The notes: a model not told the origin generated them from the letters alone. DNA of 64,000 nucleotides from an uncultured delta proteobacterium (GCA_903911145.1 CAIWCD010000023.1:120339-184338); one strand, 5' to 3'; counted from the first letter of the stretch, positions 19,107-29,879 are shown. Made by a program: numbers and translations.

Positions 19107-20330
19107 ATGGATCGCGGTCAGTCGACGCCGGATGTGTGGAGCGACGTCGAAGCGCTCGAGCAGGCTGTGCTCGAGCGCCTCGATCAAGGGACGCTGCGCG
19201 TTCCGCCGTATCCATCGATCGTCCTCGCGCTGCGCAACCTCGTCAGCCAGGAGAACTACGGGCTCGACGAAGTGCTCCGCCTCGTCTCCAACGATCCGTC
19301 GCTGGTCGCCGACGTTCTGCGCTGCGCAAACTCGGCCTTCTTCGGACGCGGCAGCATCGCGTCGCTGCAGCAGGCGGTCGGGCGCATCGGTGCGCAGCAG
19401 GTCACGCGTCTCGCGCTCGTCTCGGGCCTCACGGGTGTCGTGCGTGCGCCTGGTCCTCTCGCGGCACTGCGGCGCCAGGCGTGGGAGATGAGCCTCGCGA
19501 GCGCGGCGATCTGCCAGTTGCTCGCCCAGCAGCGCAAGCTCGCCGACGAGAGCGCCTTCGTCGCGGGCTTGCTCCACGACTTCGGCTGGATGATGGCGAT
19601 CGCGGCCATCGAAGAGATGCTCTCGCGCGACTCCACCGCGCCCGCTTCAAGTGAAGGGTTCTGGTCCGCGGCGATAGAGAGCTGCCACACGCGCTTGGGT
19701 CTCGCGCTCGCCGAGCGCTGGAATCTTCCCGAACTGCTGCGCGCTGCAGTCGGCCTCCATCACCATCCCGATCCGACGAGCCCCTACGCACCTTTCGTGG
19801 AGCTTGTCGCCATCAGTGACCGGGTGATCGAGCTTCTCTACGCCCGCCCGCTCGTCTCGGTGGAGAACCTCTCCACGATCCCGGAGCTGAAGCCTGCGGA
19901 GTGCGAAGCGCTCGCCCGCTCGCTGCCCTCGATCCCCGAGCTGATCTCCTCCTTCGCCAGCGAGCCCGCGGGGGCGCTGCAGAACTCGCTCGTCATCTCG
20001 ACGCAGAGCGCGCTGCTCGACGGGTTCCGTCCGCTCGGCCTTTCGGTGATGCAGCTGCGTCCGCGCAAGTGCGGACCGTTCAAGATGCTCGGCATCGCGC
20101 CGCACGGCTTCGTCATGAAGGGCCAGGAGGCGTTGCCGGAGAAGCAGCTCGTCGAACTCGAACTCTCCACCAAGCCGCAGGCGCTGCGCTTCTGGGCGAA
20201 GGTCGACCTCTGCTTCAAGAGCACCGGCGAAAGCTGGGAGCTCGAGTGCAAGCCGTTTGCGTTGACAGGTCCTGCGCTCGCGCACTGGAACGAGCTCTGG
20301 CGCAGCGTCCCCGAGCCGGGCCGGCACTGA
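19107..20330 (+). CDS. HDOD-domain signalling protein
   Basis: A 407-residue protein with an HDOD domain over about residues 20-215: 'PPYPSIVLALRNLVSQENYGLDEV', 'NDPSLVADVLRCANSAFFG', 'LQQAVGRIGAQQVTRLAL' and 'FVAGLLHDFGWMMA'. HDOD domains resemble HD phosphohydrolases but are generally non-catalytic and act in signalling. The C-terminal 120 residues are a separate beta-rich domain ('LQLRPRKCGPFKMLGIAPHG' to 'FWAKVDLCFKS') that could be PilZ-like; I see no clear RxxxR/DxSxxG pair, so that is tentative. It converges with the EAL-HDOD gene, with 20 bases between stops. Confidence 0.85.
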   Translation: MDRGQSTPDVWSDVEALEQAVLERLDQGTLRVPPYPSIVLALRNLVSQENYGLDEVLRLVSNDPSLVADVLRCANSAFFGRGSIASLQQAVGRIGAQQVTRLALVSGLTGVVRAPGPLAALRRQAWEMSLASAAICQLLAQQRKLADESAFVAGLLHDFGWMMAIAAIEEMLSRDSTAPASSEGFWSAAIESCHTRLGLALAERWNLPELLRAAVGLHHHPDPTSPYAPFVELVAISDRVIELLYARPLVSVENLSTIPELKPAECEALARSLPSIPELISSFASEPAGALQNSLVISTQSALLDGFRPLGLSVMQLRPRKCGPFKMLGIAPHGFVMKGQEALPEKQLVELELSTKPQALRFWAKVDLCFKSTGESWELECKPFALTGPALAHWNELWRSVPEPGRH

Positions 20331-20350
20331 TTTCTCGCAACGCGTCCAGG

Positions 20351-21568
20351 TCAGTCTGGATTGCCGAGGATCTCGCCGACCCAACGGATCGACTGCTGGT
20401 AGAGCTCCGGTAGCAGCTCCTCCTTGACGCGCAGCTCGCCACTGAGCTGTGTCACCGCGTTCCACTCTCCGCGCTCCATCGCCACTGCGAGCTGGAAGAT
20501 CTTCGCCAGCGGCGACTTGCCCTCGAGCAGCGCGCTCTCGACCGCGGGAGGAACCGCGATCTCCTTGAGCACCTCCTCGAGCGGCCGCCCGACAATCGCG
20601 TCGACCAGCGAGAACATCCCGACGAGAAACGCGTCGAGCTCCTCGTGCGGCATATGCGCGAGGGGCGCCAGCGATTCGCAGAAGCGCGCGCGCACCAGCG
20701 ACGTGGTCGAGAGCTCGAGCGGCCGATCGTCGCTCATTTTCGCGACTGCGACCATCGACGCCCACTTGCGAAACTGCCCGACGCCGAGCAGCACCAGCGC
20801 GTGATGCAGCGATGTGACTTGTTGTCGCCAGCCGAACCAGGCCGAGTTGAGATGCTTGAGCAGTTTGCTCGCGAGGGAGATGTCTCCTTTCAGCAACCGC
20901 TCGAGTCCGACGAAATCGAGCTCGGGCCGACCCAGCTCGCGCAAGAGCCGCAGGTAGTTGATCTTGAGCCCCGGAATATCCTTGCGGGCGCTCATCTCGG
21001 GCTTGCAGAAGAAATACCCTTGGAAATAAGTGCAGCCGAGCGCCTCCGCCTCGGCGACATCCTCAACGGTCTCGACCTTCTCCGCGAGCACCTCGATGCC
21101 CCGCGCGACGAGCGACCGGATCAGCTCCTGTCGCTCCTGTCCCTTCGTCGCGATGAAGTCAACCTTGACGATGTTCGCGATCTGCAGCAGGGGCTCGTAG
21201 CTCGGGTGCATCACGAAGTCGTCGAGCGCAAGCGTGTAGCCGTTCTTGCGCAAGAGCTTCGCTGCCGCGAGCACCTCGTCGTCGACCGCAACCGTCTCGA
21301 GGATCTCCGCGACCGCGCGCGAGGGTGGGATCAGCGAGATCAGATCGTCGAGCAGCACCTTGCGCGGGAGGTTGATGAACGCGCGTGTGTTGCCAATCAG
21401 CGCATCGATGCCGAAGACGTGCAGGCTGTCGTCGATGAGCTGCGCCGAGGCCGCATCGTGGTCGGTCGCAGAGAAGAAGTTCTCCGGTCCCGAGCGGAAC
21501 AGCAGCTCGTACGCCACGACCTGCTTCTTCGTGTCGAAGATCGGCTGGCGTGCGATGAACTTATTCAA
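20351..21568 (-). CDS. EAL-HDOD (YuxH-type) signalling protein
   Basis: A 405-residue protein with an N-terminal EAL-like domain and a C-terminal HDOD domain. The start is a TTG at 21568 giving 'MNKFIARQPIFDTKKQVVAYELLFRS'-type sequence; the FIARQPIFD opening is characteristic of the family. The EAL signature is degenerate (EIL in 'AVAEILETV'), 'LALDDF' keeps the paired aspartates, and 'AEKVET' replaces AEGVET. Most YuxH-type proteins are not active c-di-GMP phosphodiesterases and work as effectors, which fits. The HDOD part is near 200-400 ('LLKGDISLASKLLKHLNSAWFG'). It faces another HDOD gene tail to tail. Confidence 0.88.
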   Translation of the reverse strand: MNKFIARQPIFDTKKQVVAYELLFRSGPENFFSATDHDAASAQLIDDSLHVFGIDALIGNTRAFINLPRKVLLDDLISLIPPSRAVAEILETVAVDDEVLAAAKLLRKNGYTLALDDFVMHPSYEPLLQIANIVKVDFIATKGQERQELIRSLVARGIEVLAEKVETVEDVAEAEALGCTYFQGYFFCKPEMSARKDIPGLKINYLRLLRELGRPELDFVGLERLLKGDISLASKLLKHLNSAWFGWRQQVTSLHHALVLLGVGQFRKWASMVAVAKMSDDRPLELSTTSLVRARFCESLAPLAHMPHEELDAFLVGMFSLVDAIVGRPLEEVLKEIAVPPAVESALLEGKSPLAKIFQLAVAMERGEWNAVTQLSGELRVKEELLPELYQQSIRWVGEILGNPD

Positions 21569-21902
21569 GCCTCAACAGTATGTGCTTGGTCGGGCCTGCG
21601 CAAATTCGATCGATGCGGCTCGTGTGACGAGGCGCACAGAAGAGTTCGCGTCGACGTGTTTTCATCAACCGGGAACGTGTGAGATCTGGCCCACCCGGGC
21701 CCGCCTCTCTCCTCGTGACAGACTGTCGTGTTTCTACTATGAGTGTTCGCCGTCGAGTTCAGTGGTACAGGTCGCGAGGGCGAGCAGTGTGGTTCGCCAG
21801 CCAGACGCGAAACTGTTCGGTGGTGTGTTCGGGGAACGAAACTTTCTTCAGTCAGTCACTCGTCGAGAGTGTCGCTCGACGTCGAAGGGTAGGTCTTGAG
21901 CA
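21569..21902. other. intergenic region between EAL-HDOD and giant lipoprotein genes
   Basis: 334 bases between two divergent genes. It must hold both promoters. GTGACA at 21716-21721 with a downstream TATGAG 17 bases later is a weak rightward candidate. A purine-rich GAAGGGTAGG stretch near 21885-21894 is the likely ribosome binding site for the gene at 21903. I see no RNA gene, hairpin terminator or repeat. Confidence 0.4.
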
Positions 21903-24900
21903 ATGTCAAAACTGATCTCCACTGTTGCCGCCGTCGTCGCGATCTCCCTAGCCAGCGCAGCATGCGCGCCGAACTTCGACGGGAAGCTCCCGTGCAGCAG
22001 TGACGCGCAGTGCCCGACCGGCTTCTACTGCTCGACTGAAGGCAAGTGCCAGACCGGCAGCACGCCCGCTCCGACCATTACCAGTTTCACTCCGGCGGGC
22101 GGCGCGGGAGTGACCCAGGCTGTCACCATCAAAGGCACCTACTTCACTGGTGCGACTGCGGTGGCCTTCCATGGAACCGTCCAGTCGGCGTTCACGGTTA
22201 CCTCTGATACCCAGATCACGACGACCGTGCCGGCCGGAGCGACGACCGGAGCCATCACGGTCACGACCCCCGGAGGAACGGCGACGTCGGCGAGCTTCAC
22301 GGTGCTGCCTGGCCCAGGCATCACCGACTTTGTGCCGGCGATCGGTGCTGGCGTTTCCATGACCGTCACAATCGACGGCGCCAACTTCACTGGCACGTCG
22401 GCAGTCGCCTTCAACGGAACAAGCGCCACCTTCACCGTCAACACAGACGGCACGCAGATCACAACCACGGTTCCGGCCGGTGCGACGACGGGACCGATCT
22501 CGGTGACCACGATTGCCGGCTCCGCAACGTCGGCCAGCTTCACCGTGTGGCCGACGCCGACCATCAGCGGCTACACGCCTGCCGGGGGGGCGGGCGTGGG
22601 ATTGCCCGTCACAATTCTCGGCACCGCCTTTCATGGGGCAACGGCGGTTGCCTTCAACGGCGTCGCGCAGACAACCTTCACGCCCTCGTCCGATGGAACG
22701 TCGATTGCGACCACCGTTCCTGCTGCAGCGACGACGGGCGTGATCACGGTGACAACTCCCGGCGGTGTCGCGACCTCTACAATCTTTACGGTCGTTCCAA
22801 CCCCGACCATCTCGTCGGTGCTTCCTGATGGCAGCCAGGCGTTCCCCGGTGTTGCCGTCGGAACGCTCGTGACCATCGTCGGAACAGGACTCGGTGGTGC
22901 GACCGCGGTTGCATTCAATGGGACCGCGCAGACGTCGTTCACCCCGAGCGATACGACGATCGCGACATCCGTTCCTGTCGGCGCGACCACTGGCCCTGTC
23001 ACTGTGACGACGCCGGGTGGGATTGCAACGTCGGGGACGTTCGTGGTGACGGGCGCCCCCGTGAAGCTCGCGTTCGTGGTGCAGCCGACCGATGTGCAAT
23101 CAGGGAAGGCGATCTCGCCCGCGGTCGTCGTCGCCATCGAGGACGCGGCCGGAAATGTCGTTGCCGGAGCGACCGACACCATCTCCCTGACGCTCTCGGG
23201 AGCCGGGACGCTCGCGAATGCTTCCGCGACAGCTGTGGCCGGTTTCGCAACTTTCACCGGACTTTCGCCGACTGGCCCGGTGGGGCCCAAGGCGCTGAGT
23301 GCCTTTGGCGGCGGATATACGCAGGCCTCCAGCGCGTCGTTTAACGTGACGCCTGGTGATGCGACGAGGTTGGTGTTTACGCAGCAGCCCACCGACACGA
23401 ATTCAGCGGCGACGATGGCCCCGGTCTCAGTCGCGGTCGAAGATGCCAGCGGCAACGTCGTGTCGAACTCGACGGCAACCATTGCGCTCAAGCTGCAGGT
23501 TGGAACGGCGATCAACATTGTGGATGGCACCCAGACCATCCAGGCCGCCGATCATGGCGTCGCGACGTTCTCGACGCTCGCGATCACCGCGGTGGCCGGT
23601 TTCAACGGGCTGATTGCAACAAGCGGAAACCTCACCAGCGCAAGGAGCGAAACCTTCGTTATTTCGCCCGGCGATGCGACCTCGCTGGTCTTTACACAGC
23701 CGCCGCAGGGGACGGCATCGGGGAGCGCCTTCATCCCGGCGGTCGTCGTGTCGGCCCAAGATTCTGCTGGCAACGTCGCGACCTCATTTACCGACATGGT
23801 GAACATCTCCATTGAAACGGGCAACGGATCGCTCACCAACAGCTTGCAACAGGCGGTAGCAGGTGTTGCGACGTTCGCGAACATGACGATCACGGGATCG
23901 GTCGGAAGCGGCTACACGCTGATTGCGGTTCAGCAGAATGGTCCACTGATCTCTGCGGCGAGTGCTCCGTTCTCCGTCTCCACTGGCTCGGCTTCGAAGA
24001 TCGTGTTCTCGACGGAACCGCCGGGAAGCGTTCCCGCTGGCGCCACGTTGTCGTCGCCTGTCGTGGTTTCGTTTGAGGACAACGGGAACAATCTCGTGCT
24101 TTCGAGCGGCCTGGTTACTCTTTCTGTTGCCAGCGGCCCCTGCACGCTGACGAATCCCACTGTTGTCGCCGGGTCTGGTCTTGCCACGTTCTCGAGCTTC
24201 TCCGTGGCAGCCGCTTCCGGGAGTGCATGCACCCTGACGGCGTCAACGCCTGACACCGTGCATGTTGGCCAGTTTCTGACGGCCACATCGACTTCATTCT
24301 CAATCACTGTTGGTCCTGCCTACCAGTTGTTCTTCTCGACCCAGCCGCCGGCCTCGGCGCACTCGACGGATACCTTCGCAGTCGGCGTGACCGTTCAGGA
24401 CGCGGGGGGAAACAAAGTCGCGACCGCAACGAATTCGGTTTCTCTTTCAATTGTAAATCCGGTCGGCGGCGCTGCTCTGATCGGTACAACGACTGTAGCC
24501 GCCGTTGCTGGAGTCGCCTCGTTCAGTGGCCTGGGCATCTACGTTGCTGGCGCGGGTTACAATCTGAATGCAGGCGCGGCAGGTCTGCAGCCCGGACAGT
24601 CTTCAGCGATTGCGATTACATTCGGAGTGGCAAACAAACTCGCGTTCACGGCCCAACCGCCTTCACCCATCGTCTCCTCGATTGGATTCACAGCTGACGT
24701 CTCCGTCGAAGATGTTCACGGAAACGTAGTGACCTCGAGCGTGCTCCCGGTTGGCCTCACGTTCGGTACCAACGCTGGCCCTGGCGGCTCTCTCTCCGGG
24801 ACCGCCTCGGTGAACGCTGTCGCCGGCGTTGCCCACTTCGCCAATCTCAGCGTGGACAAGGTTGGCACCGGCTATACGTTGGTTGCCAACAACGCTGCGC

Positions 24901-27900
24901 TCGGCACTGCTGGCAACGCACTATCCAGCGCATTCAACGTGACGGTCGGCGCTGCAACTCGGCTTGCGTTCATAACCCAGCCGTCGCCGACAACGGCAAC
25001 GGCCTCAGCCAGTGCATTCACGGTAGCGGTGGCGGTGCAGGACGTCGGCGGCAACACTGTCTCCTCGAGCAATGCGTCGATCACTCTGGCGTTCTTCACA
25101 AACCCTGGAGGTTTGGGAACGCTCTTTGGCGCTGGCGGTGCTGTTACCGCAACCTCTGGCATCGCGACGTTTTCGAATGTGAGCATCGATAAGGCTGCAA
25201 CCGGTTACGTGCTGAGCGCGACCGCGCCCAACCTGACGCTCGGCAAGTCTGCAGCGTTCGACATCAAGCCAGGCGCGGAAGCGAAACTCGTATTCACGGC
25301 GCCTTTGATGCCGAGCACCGTGGTCGCCGGCGCTTCGTTTACTCCGTACGTCTCGGTTCAGGATCTCCAAGGCAACACGGTGACCACGAGCAACGAGACG
25401 ATTACAATTGCGCTCGGAACCAATCCTGGCAGCGTCGGCACTCTGACGGGTACGAAGACGGCGAGCACGACCAGCGGTGTCGCGAGCTTCCCTGGGCTCT
25501 CCATCAACAAGGTCAATAACGTCTCGATCGGTTCGTACACGTTGGCGGCGACGTTAGGGGCACTGACTCCCGCGACATCTGCGGCATTCGACGTGACGCC
25601 TAACGACCCCAATGGCCTGAGCTTCGCAACTCTTCCACCGACGGTATTTTCGAAGGCAGTGATCGGACCCGCCATCGTGACCGTCGTCGATGCGTATGGG
25701 AACGTCGTTACAGGGAGCAATGCATCTATTTCGATGACGTACGCCGGCACCGGAGGGGGCGTGCTCTCGGGCACGCCGTCGGTCAGCGCGCAGTTGGGTG
25801 TGGCGACGTTCCAGGACCTGAGTGTGGATAAGGTCGGAACGGGGAATTTGACCGCGCACACTCCTAATCCTGCGGGAGGGGAATTCACCGCGCCCTCCAA
25901 CTCCTTCACGATCAAGTCGGGAACCGCCGTGGGCATCAAGTTCACCAACTCGGTGCCCAATGTCGTCTCCACCAAGCAATTTTCACCGGTCGTGAGCGTG
26001 ACCCTGGTCGATTCAGCGGGAAATACCGCGACCGACAGCACCGCGACAGTGACCGTCGCCATTGCCTCCAGCCCTGTCATCGGGGCGAAGCTTTCCGGGA
26101 CACTCAGCGTCGCGGCCGTTGCGGGCGTGGCGGGGTTTGCCACCACCTCCTCGACGACCGGCATCAGTATCGACAAGGCCGGGAGCGGATACACGCTCAT
26201 CGCTTCTTCCCCGAACCCGAACAACCCCCCAGGTGTAAACCCACTGACTGCAACATCGTCCGCCTTTAACGTTTCCGCCGATGTGCCTGCCGCATTGGTC
26301 GTCGGGGCCATATCGCCGGCGAACCCCGCGGCTGGTCAGCTATTCAGCACCTCGGTTACCGTCGTCGACGCGAGCGGCAATACCGCGACGAGCAGCAGCG
26401 GCACGGTTTCGCTTGCGTTCGGTCTAAATCCAGGGGCCGGAACGCTCTCCGGAACGACAAGTGTTGTGGTCGTCTCTGGCGTCGCGAACTACTCGGGTCT
26501 GAGCATCAACAAGACCGGCACTGGGTACACTCTTGTTGCATCGGGAGTTGCACCAGCGGGATCGACTCCGTATTCGTCGGCCGGGTTCAACATCACCGTG
26601 GGTCTGACCACCAGCCTGATTTTCACAACCCTGGTTACTACGCCCCCACCGGCTTCCGTCTCTATCGTCTCCGGTGCGTCCTTTGCCGCGACCGTCTCCG
26701 TCAAGGACGGGAGTGGCAATGTTGATACGACGTTCAATTCGCTCGTTACGATGACGTTGGGAAATCCTGGGTTGGCCAAGTTGAACGGTGGCGCCACCGT
26801 CACCGCAACAGCGACTGCCGGCGTTGCTACGTTCTCCGGACTTTCAATCGACAAGGTCGGAATCAACTACACGTTGAATGTGACGGCAACGAATGTCACC
26901 AGCGGCCAGTCGAACCCGATCACGGTGACCCCCGGAGTGGCGACGCAGTTGACCTTCAGGACGCCGCCCTCTGGCGTCGTTTCGAAAGTCGGTTTCGCCC
27001 CCAAGGTGAGCATCCTGGATGCGAACGGCAACACCGTTTCGACGAGCGGGGCAGCGGTTACAATGGCATTTGGAATCAATACCGCGGGCGGCGTCCTTGC
27101 TGGGGCGACAGGCACCACGGTGGTCTATGCCACCAGCACCGGAGCATCCGGCGGCACCGCCACGGGAGTTGCTGACTTTGCGTTCGACAATCTGAATATC
27201 GACAAGGCCTCCAATTACACAATCGTGGCCAGCACTCCCAATCCCGCGGGAGGCGCCGCGCTCACTGTCACATCGAGCGTGTTCACTGTCTCGGCGGCAA
27301 CTCCAGCCCTGCTGACCTTCACGACTCCGCCCCCTGCGACCGTCATCTCCAAGGTTGGCTTTGCGCCAAAAGTGACCATCCAGGATGCGAGCGGCAATAC
27401 CTGCACATCGGTTGGTGTTGCGGTTACGATTGCTTTCAACGCGAATACCGTCGGTGGAAAACTCACCGGGGCGACTGGGTCCACGACGCTCTATGCGACC
27501 AACACGGGCGCTGTTGGTGGCACGGCAACGGGCATCGCGGATTTCTCCCTCGACAACCTCAATATTGATAAGGCCGCCACGACCTATACGCTGATTGCAA
27601 CGATCGCCAGCCCCAGCTTGAGCAGCGCGGCGGCTGCAATCACCGTGACTCCTGCCGCCGCAAGCCAGGTGGTCATTACGCAGCAACCGTCCGCGTCCGG
27701 TACATCATTGGTCGCGCTTACGACTGCACTTATTGCAACGGTGGAAGACGCGAGCGGGAATGGCGTGACGACCGGTCCGGTCGTGACCCTTGCGTTAGGT
27801 ACGAACCCAGGGGGAGCAGGTAAGCTCTCAGGCACCACCAGCGTCGCGGCGTCCTCCGCGGGTGTGGCGACATTCAGCAACATTCTGATCGATATCGCGG

Positions 27901-29879
27901 CAGTGGGTTATACGCTGGTTGCTTCCTCGGGTGGAATCAACAGCGTTGCCTCGAGCACGATCACCATCGGGGCTGCGGCCGCTTCAAAGCTGGTGTTCTC
28001 GACGCCGCCGACCAGCACGACCGGTGGCGCCCTGTTTACTCCCGTCGTCGCGGTTCAAGATGCAAGCGGCAACACGGTAACGACAGGAACCGCGAGCACT
28101 GCATCCATTACGCTCGCGATTGGGACCAATCCGGGGGCAGGGTCGCTGACTGGAACGACCGGGATTGCCGCCGTTGCTGGTTACGCAACGTTTACGAACG
28201 CGAGTATCGATAAGATGGGAACGGGGTATACCCTCGTCGCTTCATCGAGCCCGCTCGTCGCGGCGACTTCGAGTCCGTTTAACATCACGCTTGGTGCTGC
28301 GGCTCGCGTTGCCTTCTTTGTCAACCCGTCGAGTACAACTCCAACGGCTGCGATCTCACCGGCCGTCGTCGCGCATATCGTGGACCCAGGTGGAAACTTT
28401 GTTTCGACCAGCACCGCGACCGTGACCGTGGGCCTCGAGGCCAATCCCTCCGGTGCTGCACTCTCGGGTACGCTCGCCGTCGCCGCCGTCGGTGGAGCCG
28501 CAACCTTCAGCAACCTGTCGCTGAACCTATTGGGAAACAGCTACACGCTGCACGCATCGTCGCCAAACCTGATCACTGGAGTATCAGGCCGGTTTAATAT
28601 TTCCATCTGCACGGGAGGCGCCGCGGCCGGAGACAAGTTCAATGAGAATATGGAGGGCTGCGTCGGTACGCAGACGTACGCCAATCGTGCAGCGCTCTGC
28701 GGAGCGACTGCGCACGTCTGTTCGGCGGATGAGTATGTTGGAAACGCCGCCGTCGCGCCGACGCACAACTACTGGACGAACGACGACCTCAGCTACAGCA
28801 GCAACCCGAACGCGTGCAACGGTTCGTGTGGACCGAAGTCTTGTTTCGCTACCGCAGGTGGTCGTGGCTTTCAGGGCAGCGATTACGCCAGCGCGTGCGA
28901 CGGTTCATCGACCGCCGGGGGCGATACGCGCCCAATGCGCGTTTGCGCTGGAAACTCCGATGCCGAGGGAAATGCGTGCGACTGGACCGGGTGCGGGTTC
29001 AGCGCGGTCAACGGCACATCCAATCCGAACAGCATGTATTTTGGCGGATGCAGTGGAGATCCGACGGCTGGAACACTTTGCTGCGCCGGAACGACAAAGG
29101 CATGGTTCGTCAATGCCTCGATGCTAGTGGATACCAACGCCGGAACGACGGCCTCTGCCGCATTCAAGACGATCAAGAAGGCGATGACCATGGCGACGGC
29201 GGGGCAGGTCGTCTATGTCGCGCCGGGGGCCTATAACACGGCCAATGGCGAAACCTTCCCGATCACCGTGCCTGCTGGCGTTATCCTGATTGGCGACGAA
29301 TACCACAGCGGTTCGACGACCTCGATCCTCGGCGCGGTTGTTCTCAATGCGAACTCGACCCTTGCCGGGTTCGCCGTTACCACCGCTGCGGCAGGGAATG
29401 TGGTTACGATTTCCGGGGCGAACACGACCGTGCGCAACAACACGCTTTCGTCGGGCAACCTTGGTTACGGAATCCAGATGACGGGTGGTAGCTATTCGAT
29501 CACGATGAACAAGATTGTCAGCAACACCTGGGGCATGGACAATTCGGGGGCTACCTCGGGAACTATCGAGAGTAATCAAGTTACCGGGAACGGATTCGGG
29601 ATTGTGGACTACTCGGCAATTGGCGATCTCGGGTCGGCAACGGCTGGTGGCAGCGCGGGCAACAACATCATGTCATGCAACACCACGCTCGATTTCTGGC
29701 AGGGCTACACGGGAGCGGTCAGCATGCAGAGGAATGCGTGGGACCACTGGAGTGGCACAGCGCCCAACGAGTCGACCGTTACATATGGCGGCTCAACGGG
29801 AGTCGACCTCTATTACTCTCCGTCGGCGCCTGTGCCGTCGACAGCAGGCGGGCGCCAAAATGCCACCAACTGTCCCTAG
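21903..29879 (+). CDS. giant TIG/Ig-like repeat lipoprotein with C-terminal beta-helix
   Basis: A 2658-residue probable surface lipoprotein. The signal peptide ends 'SLASAAC' with Cys21 as the likely lipidation site (the -3 Ser makes the lipobox imperfect). Next is a short Cys-rich module 'CSSDAQCPTGFYC', then four IPT/TIG repeats over about residues 58-380 ('TITSFTPAGGAGV...TTTVPAGATTG'). After that come 17 Ig-like modules of about 100 residues, each with a core like 'VVAVQDASGNTV' and an ending like 'LSIDKxGTGYTLVA'. From about 2235 there is a second Cys-rich segment, and from about 2398 a DUF1565-type right-handed beta-helix ('AFKTIKKAMTMATAGQVVYVAPG'). TIG and Ig-like arrays are usually stalks for adhesion or display. 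Repeat number may vary between strains. Confidence 0.88.
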   Translation: MSKLISTVAAVVAISLASAACAPNFDGKLPCSSDAQCPTGFYCSTEGKCQTGSTPAPTITSFTPAGGAGVTQAVTIKGTYFTGATAVAFHGTVQSAFTVTSDTQITTTVPAGATTGAITVTTPGGTATSASFTVLPGPGITDFVPAIGAGVSMTVTIDGANFTGTSAVAFNGTSATFTVNTDGTQITTTVPAGATTGPISVTTIAGSATSASFTVWPTPTISGYTPAGGAGVGLPVTILGTAFHGATAVAFNGVAQTTFTPSSDGTSIATTVPAAATTGVITVTTPGGVATSTIFTVVPTPTISSVLPDGSQAFPGVAVGTLVTIVGTGLGGATAVAFNGTAQTSFTPSDTTIATSVPVGATTGPVTVTTPGGIATSGTFVVTGAPVKLAFVVQPTDVQSGKAISPAVVVAIEDAAGNVVAGATDTISLTLSGAGTLANASATAVAGFATFTGLSPTGPVGPKALSAFGGGYTQASSASFNVTPGDATRLVFTQQPTDTNSAATMAPVSVAVEDASGNVVSNSTATIALKLQVGTAINIVDGTQTIQAADHGVATFSTLAITAVAGFNGLIATSGNLTSARSETFVISPGDATSLVFTQPPQGTASGSAFIPAVVVSAQDSAGNVATSFTDMVNISIETGNGSLTNSLQQAVAGVATFANMTITGSVGSGYTLIAVQQNGPLISAASAPFSVSTGSASKIVFSTEPPGSVPAGATLSSPVVVSFEDNGNNLVLSSGLVTLSVASGPCTLTNPTVVAGSGLATFSSFSVAAASGSACTLTASTPDTVHVGQFLTATSTSFSITVGPAYQLFFSTQPPASAHSTDTFAVGVTVQDAGGNKVATATNSVSLSIVNPVGGAALIGTTTVAAVAGVASFSGLGIYVAGAGYNLNAGAAGLQPGQSSAIAITFGVANKLAFTAQPPSPIVSSIGFTADVSVEDVHGNVVTSSVLPVGLTFGTNAGPGGSLSGTASVNAVAGVAHFANLSVDKVGTGYTLVANNAALGTAGNALSSAFNVTVGAATRLAFITQPSPTTATASASAFTVAVAVQDVGGNTVSSSNASITLAFFTNPGGLGTLFGAGGAVTATSGIATFSNVSIDKAATGYVLSATAPNLTLGKSAAFDIKPGAEAKLVFTAPLMPSTVVAGASFTPYVSVQDLQGNTVTTSNETITIALGTNPGSVGTLTGTKTASTTSGVASFPGLSINKVNNVSIGSYTLAATLGALTPATSAAFDVTPNDPNGLSFATLPPTVFSKAVIGPAIVTVVDAYGNVVTGSNASISMTYAGTGGGVLSGTPSVSAQLGVATFQDLSVDKVGTGNLTAHTPNPAGGEFTAPSNSFTIKSGTAVGIKFTNSVPNVVSTKQFSPVVSVTLVDSAGNTATDSTATVTVAIASSPVIGAKLSGTLSVAAVAGVAGFATTSSTTGISIDKAGSGYTLIASSPNPNNPPGVNPLTATSSAFNVSADVPAALVVGAISPANPAAGQLFSTSVTVVDASGNTATSSSGTVSLAFGLNPGAGTLSGTTSVVVVSGVANYSGLSINKTGTGYTLVASGVAPAGSTPYSSAGFNITVGLTTSLIFTTLVTTPPPASVSIVSGASFAATVSVKDGSGNVDTTFNSLVTMTLGNPGLAKLNGGATVTATATAGVATFSGLSIDKVGINYTLNVTATNVTSGQSNPITVTPGVATQLTFRTPPSGVVSKVGFAPKVSILDANGNTVSTSGAAVTMAFGINTAGGVLAGATGTTVVYATSTGASGGTATGVADFAFDNLNIDKASNYTIVASTPNPAGGAALTVTSSVFTVSAATPALLTFTTPPPATVISKVGFAPKVTIQDASGNTCTSVGVAVTIAFNANTVGGKLTGATGSTTLYATNTGAVGGTATGIADFSLDNLNIDKAATTYTLIATIASPSLSSAAAAITVTPAAASQVVITQQPSASGTSLVALTTALIATVEDASGNGVTTGPVVTLALGTNPGGAGKLSGTTSVAASSAGVATFSNILIDIAAVGYTLVASSGGINSVASSTITIGAAAASKLVFSTPPTSTTGGALFTPVVAVQDASGNTVTTGTASTASITLAIGTNPGAGSLTGTTGIAAVAGYATFTNASIDKMGTGYTLVASSSPLVAATSSPFNITLGAAARVAFFVNPSSTTPTAAISPAVVAHIVDPGGNFVSTSTATVTVGLEANPSGAALSGTLAVAAVGGAATFSNLSLNLLGNSYTLHASSPNLITGVSGRFNISICTGGAAAGDKFNENMEGCVGTQTYANRAALCGATAHVCSADEYVGNAAVAPTHNYWTNDDLSYSSNPNACNGSCGPKSCFATAGGRGFQGSDYASACDGSSTAGGDTRPMRVCAGNSDAEGNACDWTGCGFSAVNGTSNPNSMYFGGCSGDPTAGTLCCAGTTKAWFVNASMLVDTNAGTTASAAFKTIKKAMTMATAGQVVYVAPGAYNTANGETFPITVPAGVILIGDEYHSGSTTSILGAVVLNANSTLAGFAVTTAAAGNVVTISGANTTVRNNTLSSGNLGYGIQMTGGSYSITMNKIVSNTWGMDNSGATSGTIESNQVTGNGFGIVDYSAIGDLGSATAGGSAGNNIMSCNTTLDFWQGYTGAVSMQRNAWDHWSGTAPNESTVTYGGSTGVDLYYSPSAPVPSTAGGRQNATNCP

